A stretch of DNA of 64,000 nucleotides. Source: Nocardioides xinjiangensis (GTDB lineage: Bacteria > Actinomycetota > Actinomycetes > Propionibacteriales > Nocardioidaceae). Positions 1 through 10,453 of this stretch are shown here, in pieces. A program made the translations under genes and the position numbers. Location of the stretch: the NCBI RefSeq assembly GCF_017916455.1, contig NZ_JAFMSY010000001.1, positions 1,223,977 to 1,287,976 on the forward strand. Direction: 5' to 3'. Numbering within the stretch: position 1 is the first letter of the stretch; every line of letters begins with the position of its first letter. The notes beneath the pieces are model-generated. The model did not search any database, had not been told where the DNA came from, and saw only the letters and a list, made by a program, of their open reading frames with translations.

Positions 1-926
<926 letters not shown>

Positions 927-953
927 CCGCCCGCGACGCCGAGCGGGTCGTGC

Positions 954-1949
954 TCAGGCCGCGAGGAGCTTGAGCACGGCTCGCTCGAGGGCCGCCTGCC
1001 GCGCGTCGGCGGACTCGTACGACGTCCTGACCTTGATCGTCCGGCCGCGCTCGTAGGCCTCCACGACCCGCGGGTCGACGTACGACGACCGGGCCAGGGT
1101 CGGCGTGTTGCCGAGGAACTCCGAGACCTCCTTCATCGCCCCCGAGACGGCGCGCTTGCGCGAGGCCTTGGTCGTGCCCGGCTCGGAGGTCTCGGCTAGG
1201 GCCGCCGCGGCGATGACGGTGGCGTGCCACGTGCGGAAGTCCTTGGCCGTCGCCTCGATGCCGAAGCAGCTGCGGATGTAGTCGTTGACCTCGGCGGCCG
1301 AGAGGTCACGCCAGGTCTTGCCGTCCTTCCAGGCCAGCAGCTCGTCGCCGCCCCCGCGACGGCGCCGCATGACGTCGAGCGACTCCACGGCGGCGGGGTC
1401 GTCGATGTCGATGCAGTGCTCGACGCCCGACTTGCCGACGAAGCAGAACCGCATGCCGCCGCGGTGGCGCGAGACGTGCTCCTTGCGCAGCGTGGTGAGG
1501 CCGAACGACCCGTTGGTGTCGGTGTAGACGTCGTTGCCGATGCGGAAGTAGCCCAGGTCGAGGAGACGGACCGCCACCGCGCAGGCGCGCTCCTTGGACA
1601 TGCCTTCGGCGCCGATGTCGGCCAGCACCCGCTCGCGAGCCTTGGACAGCGCCTTGCCGAAGCCGAGGATCCGGTCGAACTTGGCCGCGTCGCGGCTGCT
1701 GCGCCACTGCGGGTGGTAGAGGTACTGGCGCCGACCGGCGTCGTCGGTGCCGACCGCCTGCAGGTGGCCGTTGGGGTACGGCGTGATCCAGACGTCCTTC
1801 CACGCCGGCGGGATGACCAGGTCCTTGCAGCGCTGCACCTCCTCGGCACCGAGGCGCTGGCCGTGCTCGTCGAGGTAGACGAAGCCCTTGCCGGACCGGC
1901 GGCGGGTCCAGCCGGGCTGGTCGGGGAACGTACGCCTCAGTCGCGGCAT
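954..1949 (-). CDS. DNA topoisomerase IB (poxvirus/bacterial type)
   Basis: A 331-aa type IB topoisomerase that relaxes supercoils by nicking one strand through a 3'-phosphotyrosine link, without ATP. The N-terminal half (about 20-110) carries the DNA-binding region (VIPPAWKDVWI, YHPQW). The catalytic core follows, with KDFRTWHAT (R239) and the nucleophile Y290 in ARSSYVDPRV. Length matches the bacterial family. The ATG at 1949 is preceded by a TAGGTT box ending 6 nt upstream, which suggests a leaderless mRNA. These enzymes are accessory genes of patchy distribution; no partner is visible next to it. Confidence 0.93.
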   Translation of the reverse strand: MPRLRRTFPDQPGWTRRRSGKGFVYLDEHGQRLGAEEVQRCKDLVIPPAWKDVWITPYPNGHLQAVGTDDAGRRQYLYHPQWRSSRDAAKFDRILGFGKALSKARERVLADIGAEGMSKERACAVAVRLLDLGYFRIGNDVYTDTNGSFGLTTLRKEHVSRHRGGMRFCFVGKSGVEHCIDIDDPAAVESLDVMRRRRGGGDELLAWKDGKTWRDLSAAEVNDYIRSCFGIEATAKDFRTWHATVIAAAALAETSEPGTTKASRKRAVSGAMKEVSEFLGNTPTLARSSYVDPRVVEAYERGRTIKVRTSYESADARQAALERAVLKLLAA

Positions 1950-1955
1950 GCGGCG

Positions 1956-1961
1956 AACCTA
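1956..1961 (-). promoter_or_regulatory. -10 box TAGGTT, topoisomerase IB gene
   Basis: TAGGTT on the minus strand ends 6 nt before the ATG at 1949, so transcription would start at or next to the start codon. No convincing -35 hexamer was seen. Confidence 0.4.
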
Positions 1962-2000
1962 GCGAACGCTTCACAGGTGTCCGGCCACCCGCAGGGATGG

Positions 2001-2498
2001 CTAGGCCCCCAGCGCGGCTGCCACCTCGTCGAAGGCGGCCCGGCCGAAGGCGACGATGCGGGCCTCCTCCACCGACGTGCGCGTCGAGCGCAGGGTCTCG
2101 ACCGCCGCGGCGATGGCGTCCTCCCGCGGCCATCCGTAGATGCCGGCGCTCACGAGGGGAAAGGCCACCGTGCGGGCGCCGAGCTCGTCGGCCACGGCCA
2201 GCGCGTTGGCGTAGCACGAGACCAGCAGCGACCGGTCGCGCTCGCCGCGGCGCCAGTTGGGGCCCACGACGTGGATCACCCAGGTCGCCGGCATGGCGCC
2301 CGCGGTGGTCCACCCGGCGGCGCCGGTGGCGAGGCCGTCGGGGAAGCGCCGGCGGCAGTCCTCGAGCACCGCCGGCCCGCCCGCCGCGTGGATGGCGCCG
2401 TCGACGCCTCCGCCGCCGCGCATGGCCTGGTTGGCGGCGTTGACGACGGCGTCGACCTGCTGGGTGGTGATGTCGCCCTCGACGACCGTGACCCGCAC
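2001..2498 (-). CDS. Macro-domain protein, probable ADP-ribose/O-acetyl-ADP-ribose hydrolase
   Basis: A 165-aa stand-alone macro domain of the YmdB/MacroD type. These bind ADP-ribose and hydrolyse O-acetyl-ADP-ribose or mono-ADP-ribosyl esters in the cytoplasm. Visible motifs in order: EGDITTQQVDAVVNAAN near the N-terminus, GGGGVDGAIHAAGG, WVIHVVGPNW, and FPLVSAGIYGWP for the phosphate loop. I chose the GTG at 2498 because GGAGGT lies 6 nt upstream (inside the 3' end of the protease gene) and the domain begins right there; a longer in-frame opening upstream is only a shadow of the protease gene. The gene starts 2 nt after the protease stop codon, so the two are probably translationally coupled. 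Confidence 0.9.
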   Translation of the reverse strand: MRVTVVEGDITTQQVDAVVNAANQAMRGGGGVDGAIHAAGGPAVLEDCRRRFPDGLATGAAGWTTAGAMPATWVIHVVGPNWRRGERDRSLLVSCYANALAVADELGARTVAFPLVSAGIYGWPREDAIAAAVETLRSTRTSVEEARIVAFGRAAFDEVAAALGA

Positions 2499-2500
2499 GC

Positions 2501-3832
2501 TCAGACCTCCGTCGTGCCGGACCCGAGGATGCGCCGGGCGAGCTCGGCCTGGCTTCCGGTCAGCAGGTGCTCGGGCACCCGCACCGGGGCACCGCCGTCG
2601 ACGGTGAACGTGTAGACGAACATGTCGGGCTTCGGCGGTGCGTCGTGCGTCGGCGACGACAGCACCGCCTGCTGGACGAGGTCGCCCAGGTCGGGGTCGT
2701 CGGTGGCGAGGTCGACCTCGGCGGACTCGGTGCGGCCGGCGAAGCCGCCGCTGCGCTCGACGCGCAACCGGCCGCGGGGCTGCGGGTGGACCGCGCGCTG
2801 CCCGCCACGGCGGCCCGGCTCCACCCCGACCCGGGCCCACGCCTCCTGCACGGCGTCCGCGTGGCTCCCGGCGGCCGCGACCGTGGCGGCGGCGAAGGCC
2901 GCGAAGTCGGCATCGGGCGGGACGTCGCCACCGGTGAGCGCGGCGTACCAGATGCGTCCGGCCCCCTCGACCGCCGTGCCGCCGATGGCCACGGCCGCGA
3001 GCTGGAACGCCTTGTTGGGGATGCCGGAGTTGAGGTGGACGCCGCCGTTGTCGGCCGTGGTGTCGACGTAGTCGTCCATGTGGCCGACCTGCGGGTCGGT
3101 GCCGACCTCCGGGTCGTCGTAGGCGGTGCCGGGAGCCGCCATGTCGCGCAGGGCCCGGGCCCGGACGGCCGGCGTGAAGATGCCCTCGCCGATGAGCCAG
3201 TCGCCGTCGGCGGCCTGCTGCCCGAGCAGACGCTGCTTGAGGCACGAGGCGAAAGCGTCGGCCACCGACTCGTTGAGCGCGCCGGACTGGCCGCTGTAGG
3301 CGAGGTCGGCGGTGTGCTCGACGACGGCGTGGGCGAACTCGTGGGCCAGCACGTCGACGGGCTTGGTGAACCGCTCGAACACCCGGCCGTCACCGTCGCC
3401 GAAGACCAGCTGGGTGCCGTCCCAGAAGGCGTTGTTGTAGCTCGAGCCGTAGTGCACGGTGAGGCTGACCGGTGCGCCCGCGTCGTCGTGCGAGTCGCGG
3501 CCGAGCACGTCGGCGAACATCGCGAGGGTCGCCGTGATCCCGTCGGCGGCCTCGTCGACGGCGACGTCGCCGGTCTCCGGCTCGCCCGCGCGGCGGACCG
3601 GCGTGCCGGGGAGCGAGGTGCCCGAGCCGGCGTCGTGGACGGTCCACGCGGGACCTCCGGCGGTGGGCACGGCGGTGGTGCGGGCGGCGCGTTGCGCGCG
3701 CGCCCGCCGCAGCGCCTCGTCACGCTCGACCTGCTGCGGCCCGTCGACGAGCTCGGCGAGCCAGGGAGGGATGAAGGCACACCGACGCGGAGGGTCGTGA
3801 GGAGCAGCCGTACGGAGGTCCCGAGAGGTCAT
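2501..3832 (-). CDS. Protealysin-like M4 metalloprotease with C-terminal emfourin-like domain
   Basis: A 443-aa thermolysin-family (M4) zinc protease. No signal peptide is visible. The N-terminus carries CAFIPPWLAEL (18-28), similar to the short propeptide motif of protealysin-like enzymes. The catalytic domain has HEFAH (164-168), the third zinc ligand E188 in ALNESVADAF, and the active-site H266 in GGVHLNSGIPNKAF. After about residue 340 there is an extra 100-residue tail with RLRVERSGGFAG (355-366) and PDMFVYTFTVDGG, which I read as an emfourin-type M4 inhibitor fused to the enzyme. The tail assignment is from memory of the family pattern and is less certain than the protease call. A likely leaderless start is preceded by TAGACC. 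Confidence 0.88.
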   Translation of the reverse strand: MTSRDLRTAAPHDPPRRCAFIPPWLAELVDGPQQVERDEALRRARAQRAARTTAVPTAGGPAWTVHDAGSGTSLPGTPVRRAGEPETGDVAVDEAADGITATLAMFADVLGRDSHDDAGAPVSLTVHYGSSYNNAFWDGTQLVFGDGDGRVFERFTKPVDVLAHEFAHAVVEHTADLAYSGQSGALNESVADAFASCLKQRLLGQQAADGDWLIGEGIFTPAVRARALRDMAAPGTAYDDPEVGTDPQVGHMDDYVDTTADNGGVHLNSGIPNKAFQLAAVAIGGTAVEGAGRIWYAALTGGDVPPDADFAAFAAATVAAAGSHADAVQEAWARVGVEPGRRGGQRAVHPQPRGRLRVERSGGFAGRTESAEVDLATDDPDLGDLVQQAVLSSPTHDAPPKPDMFVYTFTVDGGAPVRVPEHLLTGSQAELARRILGSGTTEV

Positions 3833-3916
3833 GGGACAGGTCTACCCGCCTGCTCCGACAGCGGGAAGGGCCTGGGGGGCGGATCGGCCGGGCGGGTGGC
3901 GGCGGGTTCCGGGCGG

Positions 3917-4233
3917 GCAGAACCTGCACCACGCACCGCTGGTGCGGTGACGCCGCCCGCGGCGGTGCGTGAGACACGTTCCCCGCCAGCAGAACCTGCA
4001 CCACGCACCGCTGGTCCGGTGGCAGGGCCCGCCGCGGTGCGTGAGACACGCTCCCCGCCGGCAGAACCTGCACCACGCACCGCTGGTCCGGCAACGCCGC
4101 CCTGCGGTGCGTCAGGCAAGTTTCGCACCTCCAGAACCTGCACCACGCACCGCTGGCCCAGCAACGCCGCCCGCGGCGGTGCGTGAGACACCTTCCCCGC
4201 CGGCAGAACCTGCACCACGCACCGCCCGGCCGG
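3917..4233. repeat. Intergenic tandem array of 72-bp hairpin units (about 4.4 copies)
   Basis: Units starting at 3917, 3989, 4061, 4131 and 4203 share GCAGAACCTGCACCACGCAC, giving a period of 72, 72, 70 and 72 bp. Within complete units CACGCACCGC is followed 22-24 nt later by its exact reverse complement GCGGTGCGTG (for example 3930-3939 with 3962-3971), so each unit can fold into a hairpin. The third copy has drifted in its right half and the fifth is truncated. The array fills most of the gap between the divergent protease and typA genes. No coding role is apparent: the 70-bp step breaks any reading frame. Function unknown. Confidence 0.85.
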
Positions 4234-4267
4234 TCGTCACGAAATCTGGATCTCGGGGCCCGCGCAC

Positions 4268-4273
4268 TAGACT
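4268..4273 (+). promoter_or_regulatory. -10 box TAGACT of typA
   Basis: TAGACT with a weak -35 candidate (TCTGGA, 4245-4250) at 17-bp spacing. It would give a leader of about 60 nt before the ATG at 4343. It lies just downstream of the 72-bp repeat array. Confidence 0.45.
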
Positions 4274-4342
4274 CGGCACGCTGCGGCCGTGCTGGCCGCG
4301 CCCGGCCGCTGGCCGCTCGTTCTCCGCCCGGAAGGCTCCTGC

Positions 4343-6232
<1,890 letters not shown>

Positions 6233-6246
6233 CCCGGACGGTCCCG

Positions 6247-6897
6247 ATGCCCTGCTCCTCCCCCGACCCCCGGCTCGCCGAGCAGCTGGCGGGCTGGCTG
6301 GAGGACCTCGGCCTGGCCGACCAGCTGGCCGCGGCGGGCCTGCCGACGTACGTCCGCGACGCCGGCGGCGTGCGGTGGACCGACCCGGCCAGCGGCGACC
6401 CTCTGGGGCCCGACCGACTGGTGGAGCTCGACCGGCTGCTGCGCGCACAGGGCGACGACCCGGCGCACGCCGTCCCCGTCGCCCTGGTGCAGCTGCGGCG
6501 GGAGACCCGCCTGCGGCAGTCGCTGCTCGAGCACGGGTCGCTGGACTACGCAGGCGTCGCCGCGCTGCGCGGCACCTCGGAGAACGCCGCACGGTTCGCG
6601 CTGCACAAGGCTGCCGGTCGGCGAGCCGTCCTGCTCGTCCAGCACGAGGGGGCCACGCTGGTGCCGTCCTTCCAGCTCGACGAGGCCGGGGAGGTGCGCC
6701 ACGAGCTGCTCGCGGTGCTGGAGACCCTCCTGGCCGCCGGGCTGGACCCGTGGCGCGCGTGGATCTGGCTCACCTCGCCCGCCGCGCTGCTCGGCGGCGC
6801 CGTGCCGCACGAGGCGGCACGCGATCCCGAGGAGCTGCCGGTCGTGCAGCGGGCGGCGGTGGCGCTGGCCGAGCGCGCCCGCGCCCCCCAGCGCTGA
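6247..6897 (+). CDS. Uncharacterised protein with MbcA/ParS-like C-terminal region
   Basis: A 216-aa soluble protein. The N-terminal half (1-100) is acidic and unremarkable. The middle has SLDYAGVAALRGTSENAARF (about 99-118), which looks like a helix-turn-helix. The C-terminal half (VPSFQLDEAG, DPWRAWIWL, SPAALLGGAVPHEA) resembles the toxin-binding region of Xre/MbcA/ParS antitoxins (DUF2384-like). No RES-domain toxin or other partner lies next to it, so if the resemblance is real it is an orphan or a transcription factor. It starts 14 nt after typA, is probably co-transcribed, and converges on the MFS gene. The function call is tentative; the gene itself is well supported. Confidence 0.75.
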   Translation: MPCSSPDPRLAEQLAGWLEDLGLADQLAAAGLPTYVRDAGGVRWTDPASGDPLGPDRLVELDRLLRAQGDDPAHAVPVALVQLRRETRLRQSLLEHGSLDYAGVAALRGTSENAARFALHKAAGRRAVLLVQHEGATLVPSFQLDEAGEVRHELLAVLETLLAAGLDPWRAWIWLTSPAALLGGAVPHEAARDPEELPVVQRAAVALAERARAPQR

Positions 6898-6928
6898 GCC
6901 GGCCGCCGGCACGTACGAGGTGACCGCG

Positions 6929-6952
6929 GGCGGTCCGGCGGCACTGACCGCC
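6929..6952. terminator. Possible bidirectional terminator hairpin
   Basis: GGCGGTC (6929-6935) and GACCGCC (6946-6952) can pair across a 10-nt loop between two convergent genes. There is no T-tract, so this is only a candidate. Confidence 0.3.
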
Positions 6953-6959
6953 GCTCGGC

Positions 6960-8303
6960 TCAGGCCCGGGCGGAGCGCAACGTCGGCGCCAGCACCACGA
7001 GGCCGAGCAGCGGGAGGACCGCGAGCACGAGCACCGCGCCGGCCATGCCGATCGGCCCGCTCAGCCCGGCGACCACGGCCGAGCCGACGCTGCCACCGAT
7101 GAGGAAGAGCAGCGTCGAGACGCCCAGGGCGACGCCGCGCACGTCCTCGTGGACGGCGTCACCGACCACCGCGCTCAACGCCGGCTGTCCGAGACCGAAG
7201 GCGAACGTCACCCCGATGATCGCGACGACCAGGACCGGTGCGCTCGACCAGTGGGCGCCGGCGGTGGCGACCAGCAGCGCCCCCGAGGCGACGAGGCCGG
7301 CGACGGCCAGCGCGCGGCCCGGACCGATCCGGGTCAGCATGGGTCCCGTCACCTGCGGGACGGCGAGCGCCACCGCGGCGCTCGGGACCATCGCGAGGCC
7401 GACCTGCCAGGCCTCCCAGCCCTCCCCCAGGAGGATCGCGGGCAGGGCGATGAGCAGGGCGAACCACGATGCCGGCACCGCGGACGCGGCGACGGCGCTG
7501 CGCACCACCGTCCCGTTGCGGATCACCTCGACCGGCAGGAAGCCGTCGGGGCGCCGGCGTACGGTGGCGCGCACGGCGGGCACGCCCACCACGAGGAGGA
7601 CCGCGCCGATCCCGGCGACGAGGAGTCCGGCGGACGGCGACTGGACGAGCAGGACCATCCCGGCGGCGGTGAGGGCGACGACGACGGCTCCCACGATGTC
7701 GAGCCGGGCACCACTGCCTCCTGTGGGCAGGGCGCGCCACAGCAAAGGTACGACGAGGGCGCCGAGGATCGGCAGCGCCATCACCGCGCGCCAGCCGAAC
7801 GCCGCCTCGACCAGCCCACCGATCAGCGGACCGAGGCAGCTGACCGCCGCGGCGACCCCGGCCAGCCGTCCGAACGCGAGGCCGCGGACCTCGCCGGTGT
7901 ACCTGGCCGACAGGACGGCGACGCCGAGCGTCGGGACGGCGGCGGCGCCTGCGCCCTGGACGATCCGGGCGACGAGCAGGACCTCGAACGTCGGCGCGAG
8001 CGCGGCGACCAGCGCGCCGACCGACATGAGCACCAGCCCGGCGAGCAGTGGGCGGCGCACGCCGACCAGGTCGGAGATGCGGCCGTAGAGGGCGGTGGTC
8101 ACCGCGAGCATCAGCACGTACAGGCTGATGACCCAGGCCGCGAGGCCGGCGCTCACCTCGAGGTCGTCGGCGAGCAGCGCGAGCGCGACGGCAGCGCTCG
8201 ACGAGCCCATGCCGGCGAGGCCGAAGAGGAGGCCGAGCAGCACGGAGACCCGGCGCGAGTCGTCAGCGTGGTCGGTGGCCGGGTTCCGGGCGGTGGAGGT
8301 CAT
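6960..8303 (-). CDS. MFS multidrug exporter
   Basis: A 447-aa polytopic inner-membrane protein with about 12 or more hydrophobic segments, of the major facilitator superfamily (EmrB/QacA or Bcr-like drug/H+ antiporters). The motif-A-like loop GRISDLVGVRRPLLAG lies between the second and third membrane segments, and ARIVQGAGAAAVPTLG resembles motif B. The substrate cannot be told from sequence. The ATG at 8303 was taken because the conserved part begins soon after; no good ribosome binding site is visible and the longer upstream opening reads like non-coding DNA. No regulator gene is adjacent. Its 5' end faces the Tat-protein gene, so the 187-bp gap holds both promoters. Confidence 0.88.
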   Translation of the reverse strand: MTSTARNPATDHADDSRRVSVLLGLLFGLAGMGSSSAAVALALLADDLEVSAGLAAWVISLYVLMLAVTTALYGRISDLVGVRRPLLAGLVLMSVGALVAALAPTFEVLLVARIVQGAGAAAVPTLGVAVLSARYTGEVRGLAFGRLAGVAAAVSCLGPLIGGLVEAAFGWRAVMALPILGALVVPLLWRALPTGGSGARLDIVGAVVVALTAAGMVLLVQSPSAGLLVAGIGAVLLVVGVPAVRATVRRRPDGFLPVEVIRNGTVVRSAVAASAVPASWFALLIALPAILLGEGWEAWQVGLAMVPSAAVALAVPQVTGPMLTRIGPGRALAVAGLVASGALLVATAGAHWSSAPVLVVAIIGVTFAFGLGQPALSAVVGDAVHEDVRGVALGVSTLLFLIGGSVGSAVVAGLSGPIGMAGAVLVLAVLPLLGLVVLAPTLRSARA

Positions 8304-8446
8304 CAGGGAGCGACAACAGCCTGCGGCGCCGGCTTGTTCCCCTCGCGCGAGGCAGCACGGGTGACGAGCGGCGACCGACGCCGGGGCGCGGCGCACTCGG
8401 GCGACGTGGTCAAGGCTCCGCGGGAGGCCCATGACCAACGTCTGTC

Positions 8447-8452
8447 TAAACT
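8447..8452 (+). promoter_or_regulatory. -10-like box TAAACT upstream of the Tat-exported protein gene
   Basis: TAAACT stands out in very GC-rich surroundings, about 40 nt before the ATG at 8491. A weak GAGG lies 8-11 nt before the start. Candidate only. Confidence 0.3.
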
Positions 8453-8490
8453 TCAACGGTTCCGGTAGTCCACCCGTCAGAGGTTGTCTC

Positions 8491-9336
8491 ATGCCCCCCT
8501 CGGTCCGCAACGGCAGCGTCGCTTCCCAGTCCGGGCTCCCCCGCCGCACCGTGGTTCGCGCCGGCGCATGGACTGTCCCGGTCGTCACTGTTGCGACGGC
8601 CGCGCCGTCGTTCGCCGCGTCGCCGTGCGCCACGGACTACTCCTACCTGCTCGACTGGGGGTCGAGCACGTCGAGCTTCAGCCGCGGCATCGGCGGCACC
8701 GCTGCAGCGGCGACGGCGACGACCACCTCCGGCGCGGGAGGCCAGTCGGTCCGCGTGGAGTTCGCCAGCGCTCTCATCGGCACGGTCGCCAATGGCTACA
8801 CCCTCGACCCGACGTACAACCTGTCCGTGCCCGGTCCGAGCGGCGGCGGTACCGCGCCGAACGTCACCAACCTCGGGAACCTCACGCCGGGCGGCGCAGA
8901 GCGTGGGCTGTGCCTCCAGCACTCGACCAGCACGACGGCCTCGGTGAACGCGACGACGGGCAACCCCGACCGCGGCCAACGCCTGACCATCAGCTTCCCT
9001 CGTGCGGTCTCCAACCTGTCGTTCTGGCTCGTCGACATCGACAGCACGAGCACCGGCTACTGGGACCGTGTCCGGTTCACCACGGTTGCGCCCACTCCCA
9101 GCGAACCGAGCCCCAACATCAACGGCACCGGCTTCGGAACCTCGCCCTTCCGATACGGCACGGCACAGTCCAACAGCAACATCGACGAGAACAGCGCGGG
9201 CGCGCGCGTACGCGTGTCGTTCGGCGGCCCGGTCTCCACGCTCGTCCTGGAGTACTGGAACGCCGCGTACAGCAGCGGCAGCAGCATCCAGCGCCTCTTC
9301 CTGAGCGACCTGAGCTTCACCGCGAAGGGTTGCTAG
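8491..9336 (+). CDS. Tat-exported protein of unknown function
   Basis: A 281-aa secreted protein. The N-terminus has a twin-arginine signal (LPRRTVVRAGAWTVP, about 17-31) followed by a hydrophobic stretch and a likely cleavage after APSFA. The mature part is rich in Ser, Thr, Gly and Asn with many predicted beta-strands. It has a conserved-looking core RLTISFPRAVSNLSFWLVDI and ends in LSDLSFTAKGC, with three or so cysteines that may form disulphides. I do not recognise the family. Codon use is less GC-extreme than the neighbours, which is normal for Ser/Thr/Asn-rich secreted proteins. A disulphide-type MauE-thioredoxin gene follows after 39 nt, but co-function is speculation. Confidence 0.7.
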   Translation: MPPSVRNGSVASQSGLPRRTVVRAGAWTVPVVTVATAAPSFAASPCATDYSYLLDWGSSTSSFSRGIGGTAAAATATTTSGAGGQSVRVEFASALIGTVANGYTLDPTYNLSVPGPSGGGTAPNVTNLGNLTPGGAERGLCLQHSTSTTASVNATTGNPDRGQRLTISFPRAVSNLSFWLVDIDSTSTGYWDRVRFTTVAPTPSEPSPNINGTGFGTSPFRYGTAQSNSNIDENSAGARVRVSFGGPVSTLVLEYWNAAYSSGSSIQRLFLSDLSFTAKGC

Positions 9337-9363
9337 GCCCGGACACCCAGGCGTGGCCGCTCC

Positions 9364-9369
9364 TATCCT
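9364..9369 (+). promoter_or_regulatory. -10 box TATCCT of the MauE-thioredoxin gene
   Basis: TATCCT ends exactly 6 nt before the ATG at 9376, so the transcript is probably leaderless. Confidence 0.45.
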
Positions 9370-9375
9370 TGTGAC

Positions 9376-10386
9376 ATGTCGTCGGCACCGCTCCCTGCCC
9401 TCGTCGTCGCGCTGACGCTGGTGGCGGTCCTGGCGACGAGCGGGGCCGCGAAGCTGCGTGACCGCCGTGCCACCCGCGACGCCTTCACCGCGCTGCGGGT
9501 GCCGGGGGTCGTGCCCGCCGACGCAGCGGCAACGGTGCTGCCGTGGGCCGAGCTCGCCCTCGCGGTCGCGCTGGTGCTGGCGCCGGACGGGTGGCTGACG
9601 GTGGCTGCGGCGGCCGTGCTCGCGCTGATGCTGGCCTACACCGCCCTCGTGGCGCGGGCCCTGCGCTTCGAGGAACCGGTCACGTGCTCCTGCTTCGGCA
9701 GCCTGGGACGGCACGACGTCGACCGCACGACCGTGGCCCGCAACCTCCTGCTGTCCGCGCTGGCGGCGGCCCTCCTCGCATCCTCGCTCGACGGCGGCTC
9801 CGTGGTCGCTGCCCTCGGTGCCCTCGACCGTGACGGGTGGTGGGCGCTGCTGGCCACCCTCGCTGCAGCCGCCGTGGCCGTGCTCGTGGTCGGCGGTCCG
9901 GGCTGGTCCCGGTCGCCGGCGGCGGACGACGACCTGCTCGACTACGAGAGGCAGGCCGTCCCCTACGGCTCGCTCACGCTCCGCGACGGACGTACGGCGT
10001 CGCTCCTCGAGCTGAGCGCGACCCAGGCCCGACTGTTGGTGGTCCTGACCCCGGGGTGCGGCCCCTGCGTGCGGACGGCCGAGAGGCTCGACGCCTGGGC
10101 CGCCCGGCTGGGACCGGCGGTGGGGGTGCTCGCTGTCTACCCGGACGAGCAGTCCGCTGAGGCGGCCGTCGGACACGCTCCGGAGCTGGCCGCGTGGGAG
10201 CCGGAGCTCAACGTGCGCCGGTTGTTCTCCGTCGGCGCGCCGGCCGCGGTCCTGCTCGGCGCCGACGGCTACCTCGCCGGCGGTCCGGTGGCCGGCGAGG
10301 AGGGCGTGGCCGACTTCGTCGAGGAGGTGCTGGCGGCCCTCGCCGACCAGCCCGATCCCACAGGTGACGCCCCAGCCCACCTCTGA
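9376..10386 (+). CDS. MauE/DoxX-like membrane protein fused to a thioredoxin-like domain
   Basis: A 336-aa fusion. Residues 1-175 form about four to five membrane segments of the MauE type (methylamine-utilisation protein E, a DoxD-like family linked to disulphide formation), with a Cys pair in TCSCFGS (C104, C106). Residues 185-330 form a thioredoxin-like domain with the redox motif CGPC (C228, C231) in VVLTPGCGPCVRTAE. The layout suggests electrons pass between a membrane cysteine pair and an extracytoplasmic thioredoxin domain. No methylamine dehydrogenase genes are nearby, so a general extracytoplasmic thiol role is more likely. It converges on the WbqC-like gene. Confidence 0.8.
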   Translation: MSSAPLPALVVALTLVAVLATSGAAKLRDRRATRDAFTALRVPGVVPADAAATVLPWAELALAVALVLAPDGWLTVAAAAVLALMLAYTALVARALRFEEPVTCSCFGSLGRHDVDRTTVARNLLLSALAAALLASSLDGGSVVAALGALDRDGWWALLATLAAAAVAVLVVGGPGWSRSPAADDDLLDYERQAVPYGSLTLRDGRTASLLELSATQARLLVVLTPGCGPCVRTAERLDAWAARLGPAVGVLAVYPDEQSAEAAVGHAPELAAWEPELNVRRLFSVGAPAAVLLGADGYLAGGPVAGEEGVADFVEEVLAALADQPDPTGDAPAHL

Positions 10387-10453
10387 GCCGCCTATTGAGC
10401 CCCCCACGTCATCGGCCGCGGCACGAGCTGCTCCGACCCCAGCCCGACAGCGG

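Noticed and set aside
1224-2615. Long plus-strand frame across the topoisomerase and macro-domain genes
   Set aside because: Both minus-strand genes have intact catalytic motifs; the plus-strand translation has no recognisable domain.
3829-4218. Repeating 24-residue peptide pattern read through the 72-bp array
   Set aside because: The period is a multiple of three by chance, one step is 70 bp and breaks the frame, and the perfect inverted arms explain the conservation better than coding.
3917-4233. CRISPR-like array
   Set aside because: The parts between the conserved cores are themselves similar between copies, the units form hairpins, and no cas gene is present.
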